Positions 22,114 through 32,903 of a stretch of 64,000 nucleotides of DNA are shown here, one piece after another; the first letter of the stretch is position 1, and each line of letters opens with the position of its first letter. Both the position numbers and the translations under genes were made by a program. The notes below the pieces were generated by a model that saw only the letters and a program-made list of their open reading frames with translations, ran no database searches and had not been told where the DNA came from. This DNA is from Cyanodermella asteris (taxonomy: Eukaryota > Ascomycota > Lecanoromycetes > Ostropales > Stictidaceae), in the NCBI GenBank assembly GCA_900618795.1, contig UYJD01000013.1, forward strand, positions 718,537 to 782,536. Reading direction: 5' to 3'.

Positions 22114-22785
22114 CTAGTAGCCTCGCCCTCTGCTTCCACCGTGACCTCCAAATCTACCACCACCGAATCCGCCACGACCGCGTGGTGCACCTCCTCCGAA
22201 TCCACCACCACCAAAGCCGCCTCTCGCGCCTCCACGGCCTCCCGGTCCTCCACGACCTCGGGGCGCAAACCCTCCTCGCCCTCTGGGTGCGCCTCTTCCT
22301 CGCATCGGTCCTCCTCGTGCAGCTCCTCCGGCACGCTTCGGCTTTGGTGCTCCCGGTGGAGGCTTCGGCTTGGGCAAGAATCGCTCCAAAGGTAGCAGCT
22401 TGTCGGTTCCAATGTATACCTTGTCGCCCTGCTTGAATGATGTTGCTTGTATTCCTTCCTGGGGTTTTACTGTGAAGTAGACCTCATTGATAGGCCCAAG
22501 GATCTCGTCAACCTTGCCGAGAGGTGCTTTGGCCTCGTTGAATATGGGAGCGTTGAAGTATGCGATTTTGGGGTTTGTAGAAGTGCAGATGAGCTCGCCC
22601 TCGCAGGCGTGCAAAAACGTGCCCATTTCGACTATTTGTGCTGGGGGACCTTGAGGTTGAAATCCGCCTCGACCTGGGGTGCGTTAGCAGTCTGCGCAGC
22701 GATTGACCTTATTTATGCCTTTCATACCGCCTCGGGCTCCTCCAAAGCCACCGCGGCCGCGCGGGGCGCCACCTCTGAATGACAT
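22114..22785 (-). CDS. GAR1: GAR1, H/ACA snoRNP pseudouridylation subunit
   Basis: Two exons, 22728-22785 and 22114-22673, with a 54-bp intron; 205 residues. The core ([20 protein letters not shown] ... [20 protein letters not shown] ... [19 protein letters not shown]) is the Gar1 beta-barrel. It is flanked by RGG-rich arms: a short N-terminal one ([13 protein letters not shown]) and a long C-terminal one from about residue 125 made of GRGGFGG/RGG units. Gar1 is one of the four core proteins of H/ACA ribonucleoproteins, which pseudouridylate rRNA in the nucleolus. The RGG arms help RNA binding and are usual arginine-methylation targets. It starts 323 bp from the divergent ThrRS gene, so the two translation-related genes may share promoter elements. 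Confidence 0.95.
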
Positions 22786-23108
22786 TGTGCTGGTGTGGTG
22801 ATTTGGGCGAAGCTTGAATTTCTGAACTTTTGCGCGCCAAAAATCAGCTTCCAAGCTCTGGCAGGTTGCGCCAATCACAACGGCGGGCGGAGTTATCGGA
22901 GCGTATCAGCGGCCCCCGCGCGAGCCCGCACCGGAATGTCACCCTCAGTTGAATTGCTTATAGGTCCGCTTACCAAATGACTCAGTCTCTGCTGCTTCAA
23001 CATCTTTGAGCAAGTTTGTGCTGCCGGAACAAAGCTTTGGCATACTGTAGGACTGCATTCACTACCTCTTCCGTGTAGACCGACACATTCCCGCTCTCTC
23101 GTGCCGCG
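22786..23108. promoter_or_regulatory. Shared divergent promoter GAR1 / ThrRS
   Basis: 323 bp between start codons of two translation-related genes. It contains a perfect TGACTCA site at 22978-22984. Confidence 0.6.
22978..22984 (+). promoter_or_regulatory. Gcn4/CPC1-type site TGACTCA upstream of ThrRS
   Basis: Perfect core of the bZIP factor of general amino-acid control (Gcn4, CPC1, CpcA), 125 bp before the ThrRS start codon. Any single copy could be chance: about eight are expected per 64 kb counting both strands. Its position suits regulation of an aminoacyl-tRNA synthetase. Confidence 0.5.
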
Positions 23109-25440
23109 ATGGCTACTCAAGAAAAGGCACTTCCGGTGCGTGAGGGCGGTGCAGAGAAAAAGGGGCAACCGCCAGTCAAGCTGACCCCAGATATAATTCG
23201 AAGAAACGAGATCTTTGACGAACTGAAGAAGAAGTACGACGAGGAGCTTCTCGCAAAAGATCACACAGAGCTGAAGATTATCATCGACCTTGGCGTCGAC
23301 CCCGAGGGCAAGCCTCGAGGCGAGCAGTCTGCAAATGCCCGCGCTTTCGAGACTAAACCTGGTATCTTTCTCAGGGATCTCCCTAAGGAAATCACTTCCG
23401 ACGTTGTGCTATGTCGCGTGGATGGAGAATTGTGGGACTTGGACAGACCTCTTGAGAAAGACTGCACAATCAGCTATGTTCCGTTCTCTTCCAAGGATGG
23501 CCGGATGGTTTTCTGGCATTCTGCTGCCCACGTCCTTGGTGAGGCAGCTGAGTGTCACTGGGGCTGTAAGCTCTCGCATGGTCCGCCAACGGAATCGGGT
23601 TTCTTTTACGATATGAAGTTGGAGGAGGGAGAGTCTGTGAAAGAAGCCGACTGGAAGCCGCTGGAGACACATGCAGCCAGAATATTCAAAGAGAAGCAGC
23701 CATTTGAAAGGTTGCATGTCTCGCTTGAGGATCTCGAGCGAATGTTCCACTACAGCAGATACAAGATGCACTATATCAAGAATCTCCTTCCCAAGGAAGG
23801 CAGCACGGTATACAGATGCGGCACTCTTGTTGATCTCTGCACTGGTACATCATATTTCTCTGTTCTACGTGAACACGATGCTAATGATTCCAGGCCCGCA
23901 TATTTCACGAACCGACAAGATCAAAGCATTCCAGATTATGAAGAACTCGTCCTGCTACTTCCTCGGCGATCAGGCTGAGGATACTTTGCAGAGAGTCTAC
24001 GGCATTGCGTTCCCCGACAAGAAAGGCTTGGCAGAGCACAAGAAGCTACTTGAAGAGGCCGCGAAGCGTGATCACCGAAAGCTAGGGACTGACCAAGAGC
24101 TGTTCTTCTTCGACGAGATTTCACCCGGTTGTGTATTTTTGCTTCCACACGGAACTACCATCTTCAATGCGCTCCAAAAGTTTATTCGAGAAGAATATCT
24201 CAAGCGTGGTTACCAAGAGGTTCAGTCGCCGAACATGTACGATGTTGGTCTCTGGAAGACTTCAGGTCACTGGCAACACTACCAGGACGACATGTTTCGG
24301 GTGGACGTGGAAAAGAAGACTTGGGCTCTGAAGCCAATGAACTGTCCTGGTCACTGCTATATTTTCAAGCACCGTGAGCGAAGCTACCGAGAGCTGCCAA
24401 TCCGTATGGCTGACTTTGGCGTTTTGCATCGAAACGAGGCTAGTGGGGCGCTGAACGGCTTGACCCGAGTACGAAAGTTCCAGCAGGACGACTCGCACAT
24501 CTTTGCCACACAGGATCAGATCACCGAAGAGATTGAAGGGATCTTTGACTTCATGAGCAAGGTCTATTCGATGTTCGGTATGACGTTCAAGTTGAAGCTT
24601 TCTACCCGACCAGACAAGTATCTTGGCACGATAGAGGAGTGGGATGCTGCAGAGGCCAAGTTGAAAGATGCACTCAACAACTTCAAAGCACGAGGTGGTG
24701 GTCAGTGGGAGCTGAACCCCGGTGATGGTGCATTTTACGGCCCGAAGATTGATGTTGTCATCAGCGATGCCTTGCGAAGAGAATGGCAATGCGCGACAAT
24801 CCAGCTCGACTTCCAACTTCCTCAAAACTTCAACCTCGAATATATGACGGGCGAGCAGGTCGAGAAGACTGAAAAAACGGAGAAGGCGCCAAGGGAAAGG
24901 CAGCAGCCAAAGGCAGCGGAGACACCAGCGGCTCCTAGCGATGAGGCAAACGCCGAGGGCGGTGTCAAGCAAGAAGGGGTCATCTCAGTAAGAAAAGAAC
25001 TCGGCGCAGGTCGGGCTCGTCCTGTGATGATTCACCGTGCCATCATCGGATCTTTTGAGCGTTTCTTTGCCATTCTTATCGAGCACTTTGCAGGAAAGTG
25101 GCCGTTCTGGCTTAGTCCACGCCAAGTTATGGTCATTCCTGTCATGCCAGCGGTCAATGACTATGTGGAGGAGGTCCAGAAAGCCCTGAAAGAGGCCAAG
25201 ATTATCTGTGACATCAACATTGGCGTTGACACGATGCCAAAGAAGATTTTGCGAGCCCAGCAAGCGCAGTACAACTTCATTTTCGTCGTTGGCGCGTCGG
25301 AGAAGGAATCTAGGACTGTCAACATCAGAAACAGAGATGATCAGACCACACAGAAGAAGGGCACAGAGGTACCGCTTGATGTGGCGGTCCAGAAGCTGAA
25401 GGCGCTCAGGAAGGAGCGTCGGATGGTCAACCAAATGTGA
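23109..25440 (+). CDS. THS1: Threonyl-tRNA synthetase (eukaryotic cytosolic type)
   Basis: Two exons, 23109-23844 and 23894-25440, with a 49-bp intron; 760 residues. Domain order: N-terminal extension, TGS domain (about 70-130, [19 protein letters not shown]), the editing domain with [10 protein letters not shown] (HxxxH) and VDLCTGPHI, the class II catalytic core (motif 2 in [20 protein letters not shown], with MNCPGHC), and the anticodon-binding domain ([19 protein letters not shown] onward). It charges tRNA-Thr with ATP and clears mischarged serine. A fungal-type charged insert ([20 protein letters not shown], about residues 578-600) lies between catalytic and anticodon domains. No mitochondrial presequence is evident from the first residues ([14 protein letters not shown]). 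It lies in tandem with ArgRS, and both promoters carry TGACTCA. Confidence 0.96.
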
Positions 25441-26255
25441 GAAGCATGCCATGTTACCATCACCGGATTGAATGTGCAATATCATAGCTGGGGCCATAGC
25501 CACCCTCTTGTAAGTTGTACAGTTAGAGATCAAGTACAACAAGCGAATATCAGTTTGCATGGCGAGGACGCTTCAAGTCTTTCAAATACAATTCGAGCAA
25601 TCCTGAGTTTGAATGCCCCCAAAACATGCTGATGAGATCTACCTATGAATTCGAGCACCTGTATCTACAGCAGGACTTGTTCGTGAAGAGTTGTGGTCAA
25701 GGTACCATGTCTCCAGCGTGTCTAGGGTATCAGCAACAGCTTGGGTGTTTCCGCCTTGCGCCTCCCTTGCCGCTCTGTTTCTCCAATCCCGCCCGACCCT
25801 CGCTATTATCCATTCTTCTAGCCGCGCGCCCCGATGACTGCGACAACGTAAGGCACTCGCTCCGGTTTCAACGCAGAGTACCAGGTTATACATAGTCCGG
25901 AAAGGCTTTTCGTAGGTTGCTAGAACGGCCGGGCACGCGCGGCTAGGGAAGAATGCAATGATGTGACTCACATCACTTCACGAAAAGCATCCGTTGTCTG
26001 CATCCTGACGGCACTGGACGGATTGACTCATGATGATGTATAAGTATACGCACCGCCCCATCATAGTTGTAGCAAGATCATTCAGTTTCAATTCGATCCG
26101 CTCCGAACCAGTGAATCTGGTGGTCCTGTCATCAGCTCCAGGCTTTGCTCGAAACTCTCACGCGCAAGTCCTCTTTGAATCATCATACTACTTGGATGTC
26201 GACGGCATCCACCGGTGTGAGAACGCTTTGACTGTCTCGAGATTCTCCAGGGAAC
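25441..26255. promoter_or_regulatory. ThrRS-ArgRS intergenic, with ArgRS promoter
   Basis: 815 bp between two tandem synthetase genes. It has two perfect TGACTCA sites (25964-25970 and 26024-26030). In the ArgRS frame, an in-frame TGA at 26229-26231 fixes the start at 26256. Confidence 0.6.
25959..26030 (+). promoter_or_regulatory. Paired Gcn4/CPC1 sites upstream of ArgRS
   Basis: Two perfect TGACTCA cores start exactly 60 bp apart (25964 and 26024). The first is embedded in a 17-nt near-perfect palindrome, TGATGTGACTCACATCA (25959-25975). They lie 226-292 bp upstream of the ArgRS start codon. Such sites bind the general amino-acid control bZIP factor. The pairing and the target gene make chance less likely than for a lone site. 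Confidence 0.6.
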
Positions 26256-28281
26256 ATGGCGATGGCTTCGTCTGATACGGAAGTCGTCAGCTCCAGCACC
26301 CATACGCGGATCAAGTCTTTAATGGAGAAGCTATGCAGCGACAAGGGCCCGAAACACGACGACTTGAATCCCACTTCGAACCCGGTCGACCTGTTTCGTG
26401 CTCATATTGCCGACGAGCTGGCCAAACTGACCGGTGCGAGCGCGGACTCCATCCTCCCCGGCATAGCTTGGACGACCACGCTGGACAAGGGTGACTTGAC
26501 CTTTCCTGTGCCTCGTTTGAAGCTGAAGGAAGTCTCTCCAATCGAGAAGGCCAAGGAGCTCGCGGAGGCATTTCCAGACAGTCCTTTATTACTCCATCCG
26601 GTGGCCGATGGTATCGCGTTGCGGTTCTGGTTCCGGCCAGAGGCTCTTCAAAGTCTGGTCCTACCTCGTATACAGACGCTTGGTGCATCGTACGGACTGA
26701 ATCCCCAGCTCGGCCTCAAGGGCTCCACCGACCCTACCGGGGCCAAGAAACGTATCATCATCGAATTCTCGAGTCCCAATATTGCCAAAGAATTCCACGT
26801 CGGACATCTGCGGTCTACCATCATTGGGGCATTTCTATCGAACTTGTACGAAAGCCAAGGATGGGAAGTAATCCGTCTGAACTACCTTGGGGATTGGGGC
26901 CGCCAATATGGCCTTCTTGCAGTTGCCTGGGACAGGTACGGAAGCGAAGAAGCCTTCCAGGAAGATCCGATAGGTCACTTATTCGAGCTTTATGTCAAGA
27001 TCTCGGCCGAGTTTGAGCCTGAACAGGATGCATACAAAGCGTCCCGAGACCGTGGCGAAGACACAGTGGCGCTGGAGAACCAGGGGTTGCTCGGTGCTGC
27101 AAAATCGTACTTCAAGCGCATGGAGGATGGTGACGAAGATGCATTGGAAAAATGGCGGAGGTTCCGAGATATCAGTATCGAAAATTACAAGGTGAGCTAC
27201 GCTCGATTGAACATCGACTTTGAAGTATACTCGGGCGAATCGACGGTCAGCAGCGAAGTAATGGCTGAGGCAGAGAACGTCCTCAAGGAGAAGGGCATCA
27301 CTGAGCATGACGACGGGGCAGTCATAATCAATTTCAAGAAGCATGGGGCAAAGAAGCTTGAAACGGCCATTGTTCGGAACCGGAACGGGACGACGACGTA
27401 CATGTTGCGAGACATTGGAGCAGCTATCCAGCGCTGTCGTGAATACGGATTTGATCGCATGACATACGTGATCATGGACGAGCAAAACATTCATGTCCAA
27501 CGTTTCTTCAAGACACTGGAATTGATGGGCGGGGAATACGCAGAGGTTGCGAAGAAGCTGAGCCATGTCACATTTGGCAAGGTCAAGGGCATGTCAAGTC
27601 GCAAAGGGACAGTGAAGTTCTTGGGAGATGTTCTCAACGACGTCGGCAGCTCCATGCATGAAGTTATGAGGAAAAATGAGACCAAATATGCACAGGTCGA
27701 TAATCCCGAGAAGGTGGCGGACGTACTCGGAATCTCCTCGGTTTTGATCCAAGACATGAGCGGTAAAAAGTGAGTTGATGCCCTGTTGTTCGTTGTGCAA
27801 GCGTATCTGCACTCTCCTTGCATAGATTTGAGACAAAGTGCTAACTTGAGCCAGGATCAATGGCTACGATTTCGATTTGAATCGGATGCTTTCTTTCGAG
27901 GGCGACACCGGCCCATATCTTCAATACGCGCACGCGCGACTCTGCTCCATTGCCCGCAAGGCCAGGATCTCACCAGAACAGCTGAAGCTAGCAGACGTGT
28001 CCCTGTTGACGGAAAAATATGCCATCGACATTCTTCGATTACTTGCGTCCTGGCCAGACACTCTGAACCAGACTTATCGAACGCTGGAAGCGTCGAACAT
28101 TGTCACATACCTTTTCAGGTTGACCCATCAACTGAGCTCCAGCTACGATGTTCTGAAGGTCGTTGGAGCACCGGAAGGGCCGGAAACGACGCTAGCAAGG
28201 GCAGCTCTATATGACAGCGCCCGACAGGTGGTTGGGAACGCGATGGTGATTCTGGGACTCACGCCTTTGCAGCGCATGTAA
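26256..28281 (+). CDS. Arginyl-tRNA synthetase
   Basis: Two exons, 26256-27769 and 27855-28281, with an 85-bp intron; 646 residues, the usual fungal size. The N-terminal additional domain is followed by the class I core with HVGH in SPNIAKEFHVGHLRSTIIG and the KMSKS-like loop GMSSRKGTV. The C-terminal DALR anticodon-binding domain begins near DFDLNRMLSFEGDTGPYLQY. It attaches arginine to tRNA-Arg, and like other ArgRSs probably needs the tRNA to activate the amino acid. There is an in-frame stop 27 bp upstream of the chosen ATG, and a second ATG two codons on (MAMASSD). Only one ArgRS gene is visible here. Fungi often use one gene for cytosol and mitochondria, but I see no clear presequence. 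Confidence 0.95.
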
Positions 28282-29595
28282 CAGTATTGCGTGATCATGT
28301 ACTTGAGATGGTGCCAGCTTGCAAAAGGCGACATCGACAATAACGATTATTGCACTCAGCCAACCAGGCCTAGACAATGGAGGGTACGACGACCAGTGGT
28401 CCAGGCACGGGGTTCGCAGGCTCGCACGAGGCGAAGAAACCTGCTCACAGCAGGGCCAGCGATGCTTAACAATAATGCAGGCTTTACGAAGCAAACGATG
28501 AGCAGTGCAAAATTGCAGGAGCCGGCTCCGCCAAATTGACGGTGAACTGGTCAGGTGATGGCAAGGGAGAAGAATGGCGTTTGCACCGAGATTTTCCAAT
28601 TTCACAATAAGAATCACGGATGGCGGCAGGCTGGTAGCCTACTGCAACGTGTGCATGCTGAGCAGGACAGCCGAGCACGTCGTAGGGCAGAGCAGAGCAG
28701 GGCAGAGTCTCAGCTGCTGCCAGGATGGGGATTCCTCCTTTGGCCTGGCACTCTTGACTTCTGGTCGATCTCGTGATCAACGACGCATCCAAGACTCTTG
28801 GGAAAGTCAACTTCTCAGAGAGCAATCGCCGCAGCCGGACATGTTTTCACCTGTCATGACAGAAATCCGGGGGCCGCGAAGCGTGGATGAGAGTGAAAAT
28901 GCAGTCTTGGGATGCTTCTCCAGGCGGCTCAGCTCGGCGGAAGACCTTCCCCTTGCTGTCCATCCAGACTCGGCGGCAGCAAATTTTCCGCTGGTCGTCA
29001 TGTCAGGCTGGACGATCACGCTCAGACTTTGCGCTTCGCGTTTTTTTCGAGAAGGTCGGCGATTGGCACAGGCTGCCGTCATGCTTTGCAATTCCCTGGG
29101 TGGCGTCCGCTGTTCCTGCTGCCACCTTGCCATTCACCACCAATCAAAGTCCCGACCGTTTGCATGTTTGCGGGGTTCGCTTCGCATAGCGATGGAAGAG
29201 CGTGGCACGAGGCGGAGACAAAGCAGAAACTGAGAAATGCACATTTGCTTGGCTGCCTGAGTCACGATCTTCTGCGACTTCGCCTCGTGCGCAGCAGATT
29301 TTTGTGTGTACCACCAGCCTGTTTCGTGGGATTATTATACCTCTCTCATCTCCTTCGTTCTTTGCCCCTGCTCGACTTGACTCTGACCGAAAACCTGACC
29401 GACTCGATTACATATCACCTCTGACGTATATCATTCTTCTCGACAAATATATACCTATACTCTCTATTTTTTGTGTGCATCAAGAACGACACACTACGAG
29501 CTTACCCCGGATTCCGAAGAGCTACCCCTGCAACTTTCCCAAGCAATATCCCTGAAGCAGATTTTGCCACTTGAGCCTCTTTCATCCTGCCTAGC
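28282..29595. other. Intergenic 1.3 kb upstream of the PAR32-like gene
   Basis: It holds the ArgRS 3' UTR and probably a long promoter/5' UTR. The last 250 bp are pyrimidine-rich (TCT/CTC tracts, with ATATAT near 29448). A TGAGTCA (reverse Gcn4-type core) lies at 29258-29264. A 219-codon ATG frame (28574-29233, plus) does not resemble any known protein and I do not support it as a gene. Confidence 0.45.
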
Positions 29596-30192
29596 ATGAC
29601 AACCGCTGCTCAGAGATACCAATACTCTTACACTGAGCCCCATCCCAGTGTCAACAAACCCTCCACTCTCCACACAGGCCGAGGCGGCGCTGGCAACAGC
29701 ACCCGCGTCTGCCCAACTACCACCACATCTGGCCCCACCGCTACTGGTCCTCCTTCCCGCTCTCCTCTCGTTTCCCCTTCTCTCAACGCCCGCCGCTTCA
29801 GCTCTGGCCGAGGCGGTGCTGGAAATGTCAAGGTCAAGAAGGAGGTAGCCGCTCCGGGTGAGCCCACCGTCTACGAACTCGAGCGTGAGGCCCGACTCAA
29901 CCACGAGGCTGCCATCAAGGCCGACAAGCGTGTCTGGCACTATGGCCGTGGCGGCGAGGGTAACCTGATCGACCAGACCAGGGCGAACAAGGACGCCAAG
30001 TCCATTGCCAGTGTCAATGAGCGCCGGGGCAGCAACGAGAGTGTCATCTCGAGCGGAAGCTCGCTTGCCGGCGACAGCGTTTCCAGCCGTGCTAACAAGA
30101 GCAGCCGGGCCAGCAGCTTCGCTGAGAAGGTCGCCACCAAGCTCGGCGCCAGGAAGAACAGCAAGGGGAGCACCAGCGCTGCTGAGCAGTAA
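29596..30192 (+). CDS. PAR32-like GRGGAGN-motif protein (DUF3602)
   Basis: Single exon, 198 residues. Three copies of the family signature are present: GRGGAGN near residues 28-34 and 71-77, and GRGGEGN near 117-123. They are set in Ser/Thr-rich disordered sequence with basic tail SSFAEKVATKLGARKNSKGS. Fungal DUF3602 proteins include yeast Par32/Amu1, a phosphoprotein hyperphosphorylated on rapamycin treatment that modulates ammonium transporters under TORC1/Npr1 control. Whether the filamentous homologue does this is inference. There is no signal peptide or membrane segment. The long pyrimidine-rich leader suggests a well-expressed or translationally regulated mRNA. Confidence 0.85.
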   Translation: MTTAAQRYQYSYTEPHPSVNKPSTLHTGRGGAGNSTRVCPTTTTSGPTATGPPSRSPLVSPSLNARRFSSGRGGAGNVKVKKEVAAPGEPTVYELEREARLNHEAAIKADKRVWHYGRGGEGNLIDQTRANKDAKSIASVNERRGSNESVISSGSSLAGDSVSSRANKSSRASSFAEKVATKLGARKNSKGSTSAAEQ

Positions 30193-31047
30193 TTTGTCTC
30201 CCCCACTTTGATGAGCATGCACATTTGCATGCTACGAAACCTGTGGCTGGGACTATGAGATACGATCACGGCCGATCTGAAATCAACGAAAAGTTATTAC
30301 TGTGATTTTGGCATCCGCGTGGGCCTGGGGGACTTTGACATTTTCGGGCATTACTGCATATCGGTTAGGACGGATTGCGATTTGGTTTTTGAGCATTACG
30401 AGTACCCATTTGATGGCCAAGAGGTCCTTTGAAGCGAGCGACGATTTCATGACGAGCGTTGCATCGTGCTTTCAGGAGGCTATTTGCTGGAACACTCAAT
30501 TACGAGCAATATTGTACGATATACAACTGATTAATAATTCCACGTCTCTCTACAACATCACACATTGAGCACCGAGCAAGTCGCCGTAGCCGTTCCTCTA
30601 CGTATGTACGTGAAAGACGTGCATTTGAGGAGGAATGATCGTCTCAGCTGATCTGAGCCATTCCTGGCCCGTCTGTGGTCTAGTAAATGCAGCAATTCCT
30701 TCCGCCCAGAGACGCGCCAAGACGCTCTCCTCGCGGCCTAAACGACCCCTATTCAACATGTAACCCGTACCAGTAACCTGATGTAGCAAGTGAATCGTTC
30801 CGGCGCTACCACACCGCCGCGAAAGCCGCCGGACAGTTTGGTCCTCCCAAGCGTACAAAAAAAGTCTCTCCCCGCATTCCGTGCCGATTGACCCACTGAT
30901 CAGACCTCCAAAGATCCATCACTACTCAGCCTGGTGATAATAACGATCTGGGACAGCAACTGAATCCGAACCTCAAGACCCACTCACCCCGGAATTGTAC
31001 CACCAGTTTCACGGACGTCTCGTTGCCGAGAAAGAAAAACCGCCAGC
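30193..31047. other. Intergenic 0.86 kb, no gene seen
   Basis: Between two plus-strand genes (PAR32-like and cupin). It presumably holds the 3' UTR and promoter. Open frames here are short and unconvincing. Confidence 0.45.
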
Positions 31048-31680
31048 ATGGCCCTCCACGCACTGCACCGCGTCTGCATACGATCCTCAGCCCTCTTCGC
31101 CACCGGTCTCGAACGGCGCGCGACCGCGCAGAGTCTCGCCCCCCTCTCCAAATTCCCGGCCTCGCAATACCGAGCCTTGACCAACGCCAGCAAACCCGAC
31201 TACGTCCCCTCCCTGACCTCCCTCCCCCTCGGGCCCCACAAGCCCGACGGCAACTGGCACCCCTCCCTCTTCCACAGCAGCGGCCAGGTGAAGTTCACGC
31301 TGATCCGCCTCCCGCCGGGCAAGAACAACAACAAGAACAACAACAACAAGAACAGCAACACCAGCAGCTCGAATGAAGCTTCCAAGTCGGAATCGGAGAG
31401 TTCTACGGCGCCTGGAGAGGTGCCGCCTCACAAACACACCAACATTTGGGATTACTTCTTACCCGTGCATGGTGAGGCGGTGATTGAGACGAGGACGGCG
31501 GAGGGCGTGGAGAGGGATTACGAGATGAGGGCGGGTAGTTTTTTGGCGGTGGGGCCCGGCGATGTGCATCGGGTGAGGAATGTTAGCGAAGAGAATGAGT
31601 TTGCGTTTGTGCTGGCGCAGGCGCCGAGGGGGGAGTATGATTTTGTGAGGGTTCACGCGGAGGGAGAGACTAATAAGTAA
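31048..31680 (+). CDS. Cupin-fold protein with probable mitochondrial presequence
   Basis: Single exon, 210 residues. The first 45 residues (MALHALHRVCIRSSALFATG ... ) are rich in Arg/Ser/Ala with no acids, as in mitochondrial targeting peptides. Cupin motif 1 is seen as PPHKHTNIWDYFLPVHGEAV (about 127-146) and motif 2 as PGDVHRVRN (about 170-178), giving the His residues for a metal site. A low-complexity Asn/Lys/Ser insert (near residues 92-115, encoded by AAC/AAG trinucleotide repeats at about 31321-31370) interrupts the barrel before motif 1. The enzymatic activity is unknown; small cupins include dioxygenases, isomerases and binding proteins. The coding strand is C-rich in the first half and G-rich in the second, as in the phosphatase gene at 10.4 kb. 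Confidence 0.8.
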   Translation: MALHALHRVCIRSSALFATGLERRATAQSLAPLSKFPASQYRALTNASKPDYVPSLTSLPLGPHKPDGNWHPSLFHSSGQVKFTLIRLPPGKNNNKNNNNKNSNTSSSNEASKSESESSTAPGEVPPHKHTNIWDYFLPVHGEAVIETRTAEGVERDYEMRAGSFLAVGPGDVHRVRNVSEENEFAFVLAQAPRGEYDFVRVHAEGETNK

Positions 31681-31775
31681 TAAAAAAAAAGGACTCTTTC
31701 TGCTGGCAAGGGCTTAGGTCGACTCTCTTTCTGTTTGTGATGCTTTATTGAGCAACCTATCTGTTTGACCAAACC

Positions 31776-32903
31776 TCAGAACTCTTCCTCATGATGTTCC
31801 GGTTTTCCTCTTGAATGTTGCTCTGCCATCTGAATGCGTAGATGGTTCTCCGTTTCTTTGTGGAGGGATATCTCTATCGGTACAATGATAAATTGCGTCT
31901 GAAATATGCTTCCTTCCATCATGTCAATCCGTGATAGCCCAGCTGAGTCTGGCACCTTCTCTAGCGATCCGCCATTCGTCGTTGCATAAATAATCCATCT
32001 GTCTTCGTCCAACCTCCCTAATGCGACTGCCGTCGGGCCAATCAATTCACTTTCCGTCGAGTTGAATCTCCCAGCAATGACCTCTTTCCCACCACTCAGG
32101 CTGACCTTCGCGACGACATTGACCAGACTCGTCACAAACGCATTACCCCCGTGGTTGAACGAAATGTCATCACAAGGAAGGTAGGCAGCAACCAACACCA
32201 GTCTCCGACCTCCCTTCACGTTCCCCTTCTCATCGACCGCAACTCTATACATGCTGACAGCTCCCGCGTTTGTCCAGTTACAGTGAAGCATTCCACATCT
32301 CGACACCATTCACGCCTGAGAGCCCCGCGCCGCTGGATGAGGTTCCTCTCGTCGTCGTGTCATTTAATCGCTACGTCCACCGTGCCTGTGCGCACATGCA
32401 CATTCCAGATCAAGCCCTGGAACGTGTCGGCCACGAACAAGTGAGCTGAACCCGGACTCGCGAACGAAACACCATTCGGCAGCGCCCGAATCAGGTAGGC
32501 TCGCAGCCCGTTGTGTCACCGGTCGGCGGGATAAGGTGCCGTTGGCGGAGACGACCAACCCGCGCACCTCGAGCCTGGTGATGGGACAGGATTCGAGCGC
32601 TGTTGATAGCGAGGAGGAGAGGCTGATGTTTTCGGACGCGATTGTGGTGTTCGGTATGTATACAATTGTCGGTGGTAGGATGCCTAGCGGGTCGAATCGT
32701 TAGATGCTGGCGTTGGGCGTTGTGGTCGCGTTTAGAATTTGGCCATTAAGTCTGATTGCGAGGTTCTTGAAAGCTGCATTGAAGAATCGTGCCAGACTGT
32801 GGACGGGAGGTAAATGATTGGGAGCAGTTGATGTAGTCTTTGCCCTGACAGCCCTCGGATTGAGGGCCAGCAAGGTAATGAAGAATAATACATGGCGGTA
32901 CAA
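31776..32903 (-). pseudogene. Decayed secreted SMP-30/NHL-like beta-propeller gene
   Basis: Minus-strand pieces in different frames resemble a fungal secreted beta-propeller (SMP-30/gluconolactonase-like) protein in the right order. First a hydrophobic leader (VLFFITLLALNPRAVRA) and FKNLAIRLNGQIL (about 32700-32895). Then RFDPLGILPPTIVYIP, which follows an in-frame TAA near 32700. Then LPNGVSFASPGSAHLFVADT and FQGLIWNVHVRTGTVDV (about 32350-32480). Finally AGAVSMYRVAVDEKGNVKGG to the stop at 31776. The frame changes at least twice between blocks, the leader lacks an ATG in its frame, and the middle is shorter than in relatives. I see no set of introns that reconciles the frames, so I call a pseudogene. 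The family identity is by pattern memory only. Confidence 0.6.

Noticed and set aside
28574-29233. 219-codon plus-strand frame before the PAR32-like gene
   Set aside because: No recognisable domain; it overlaps a frame of similar length in another phase and probably lies in promoter/5' UTR sequence.
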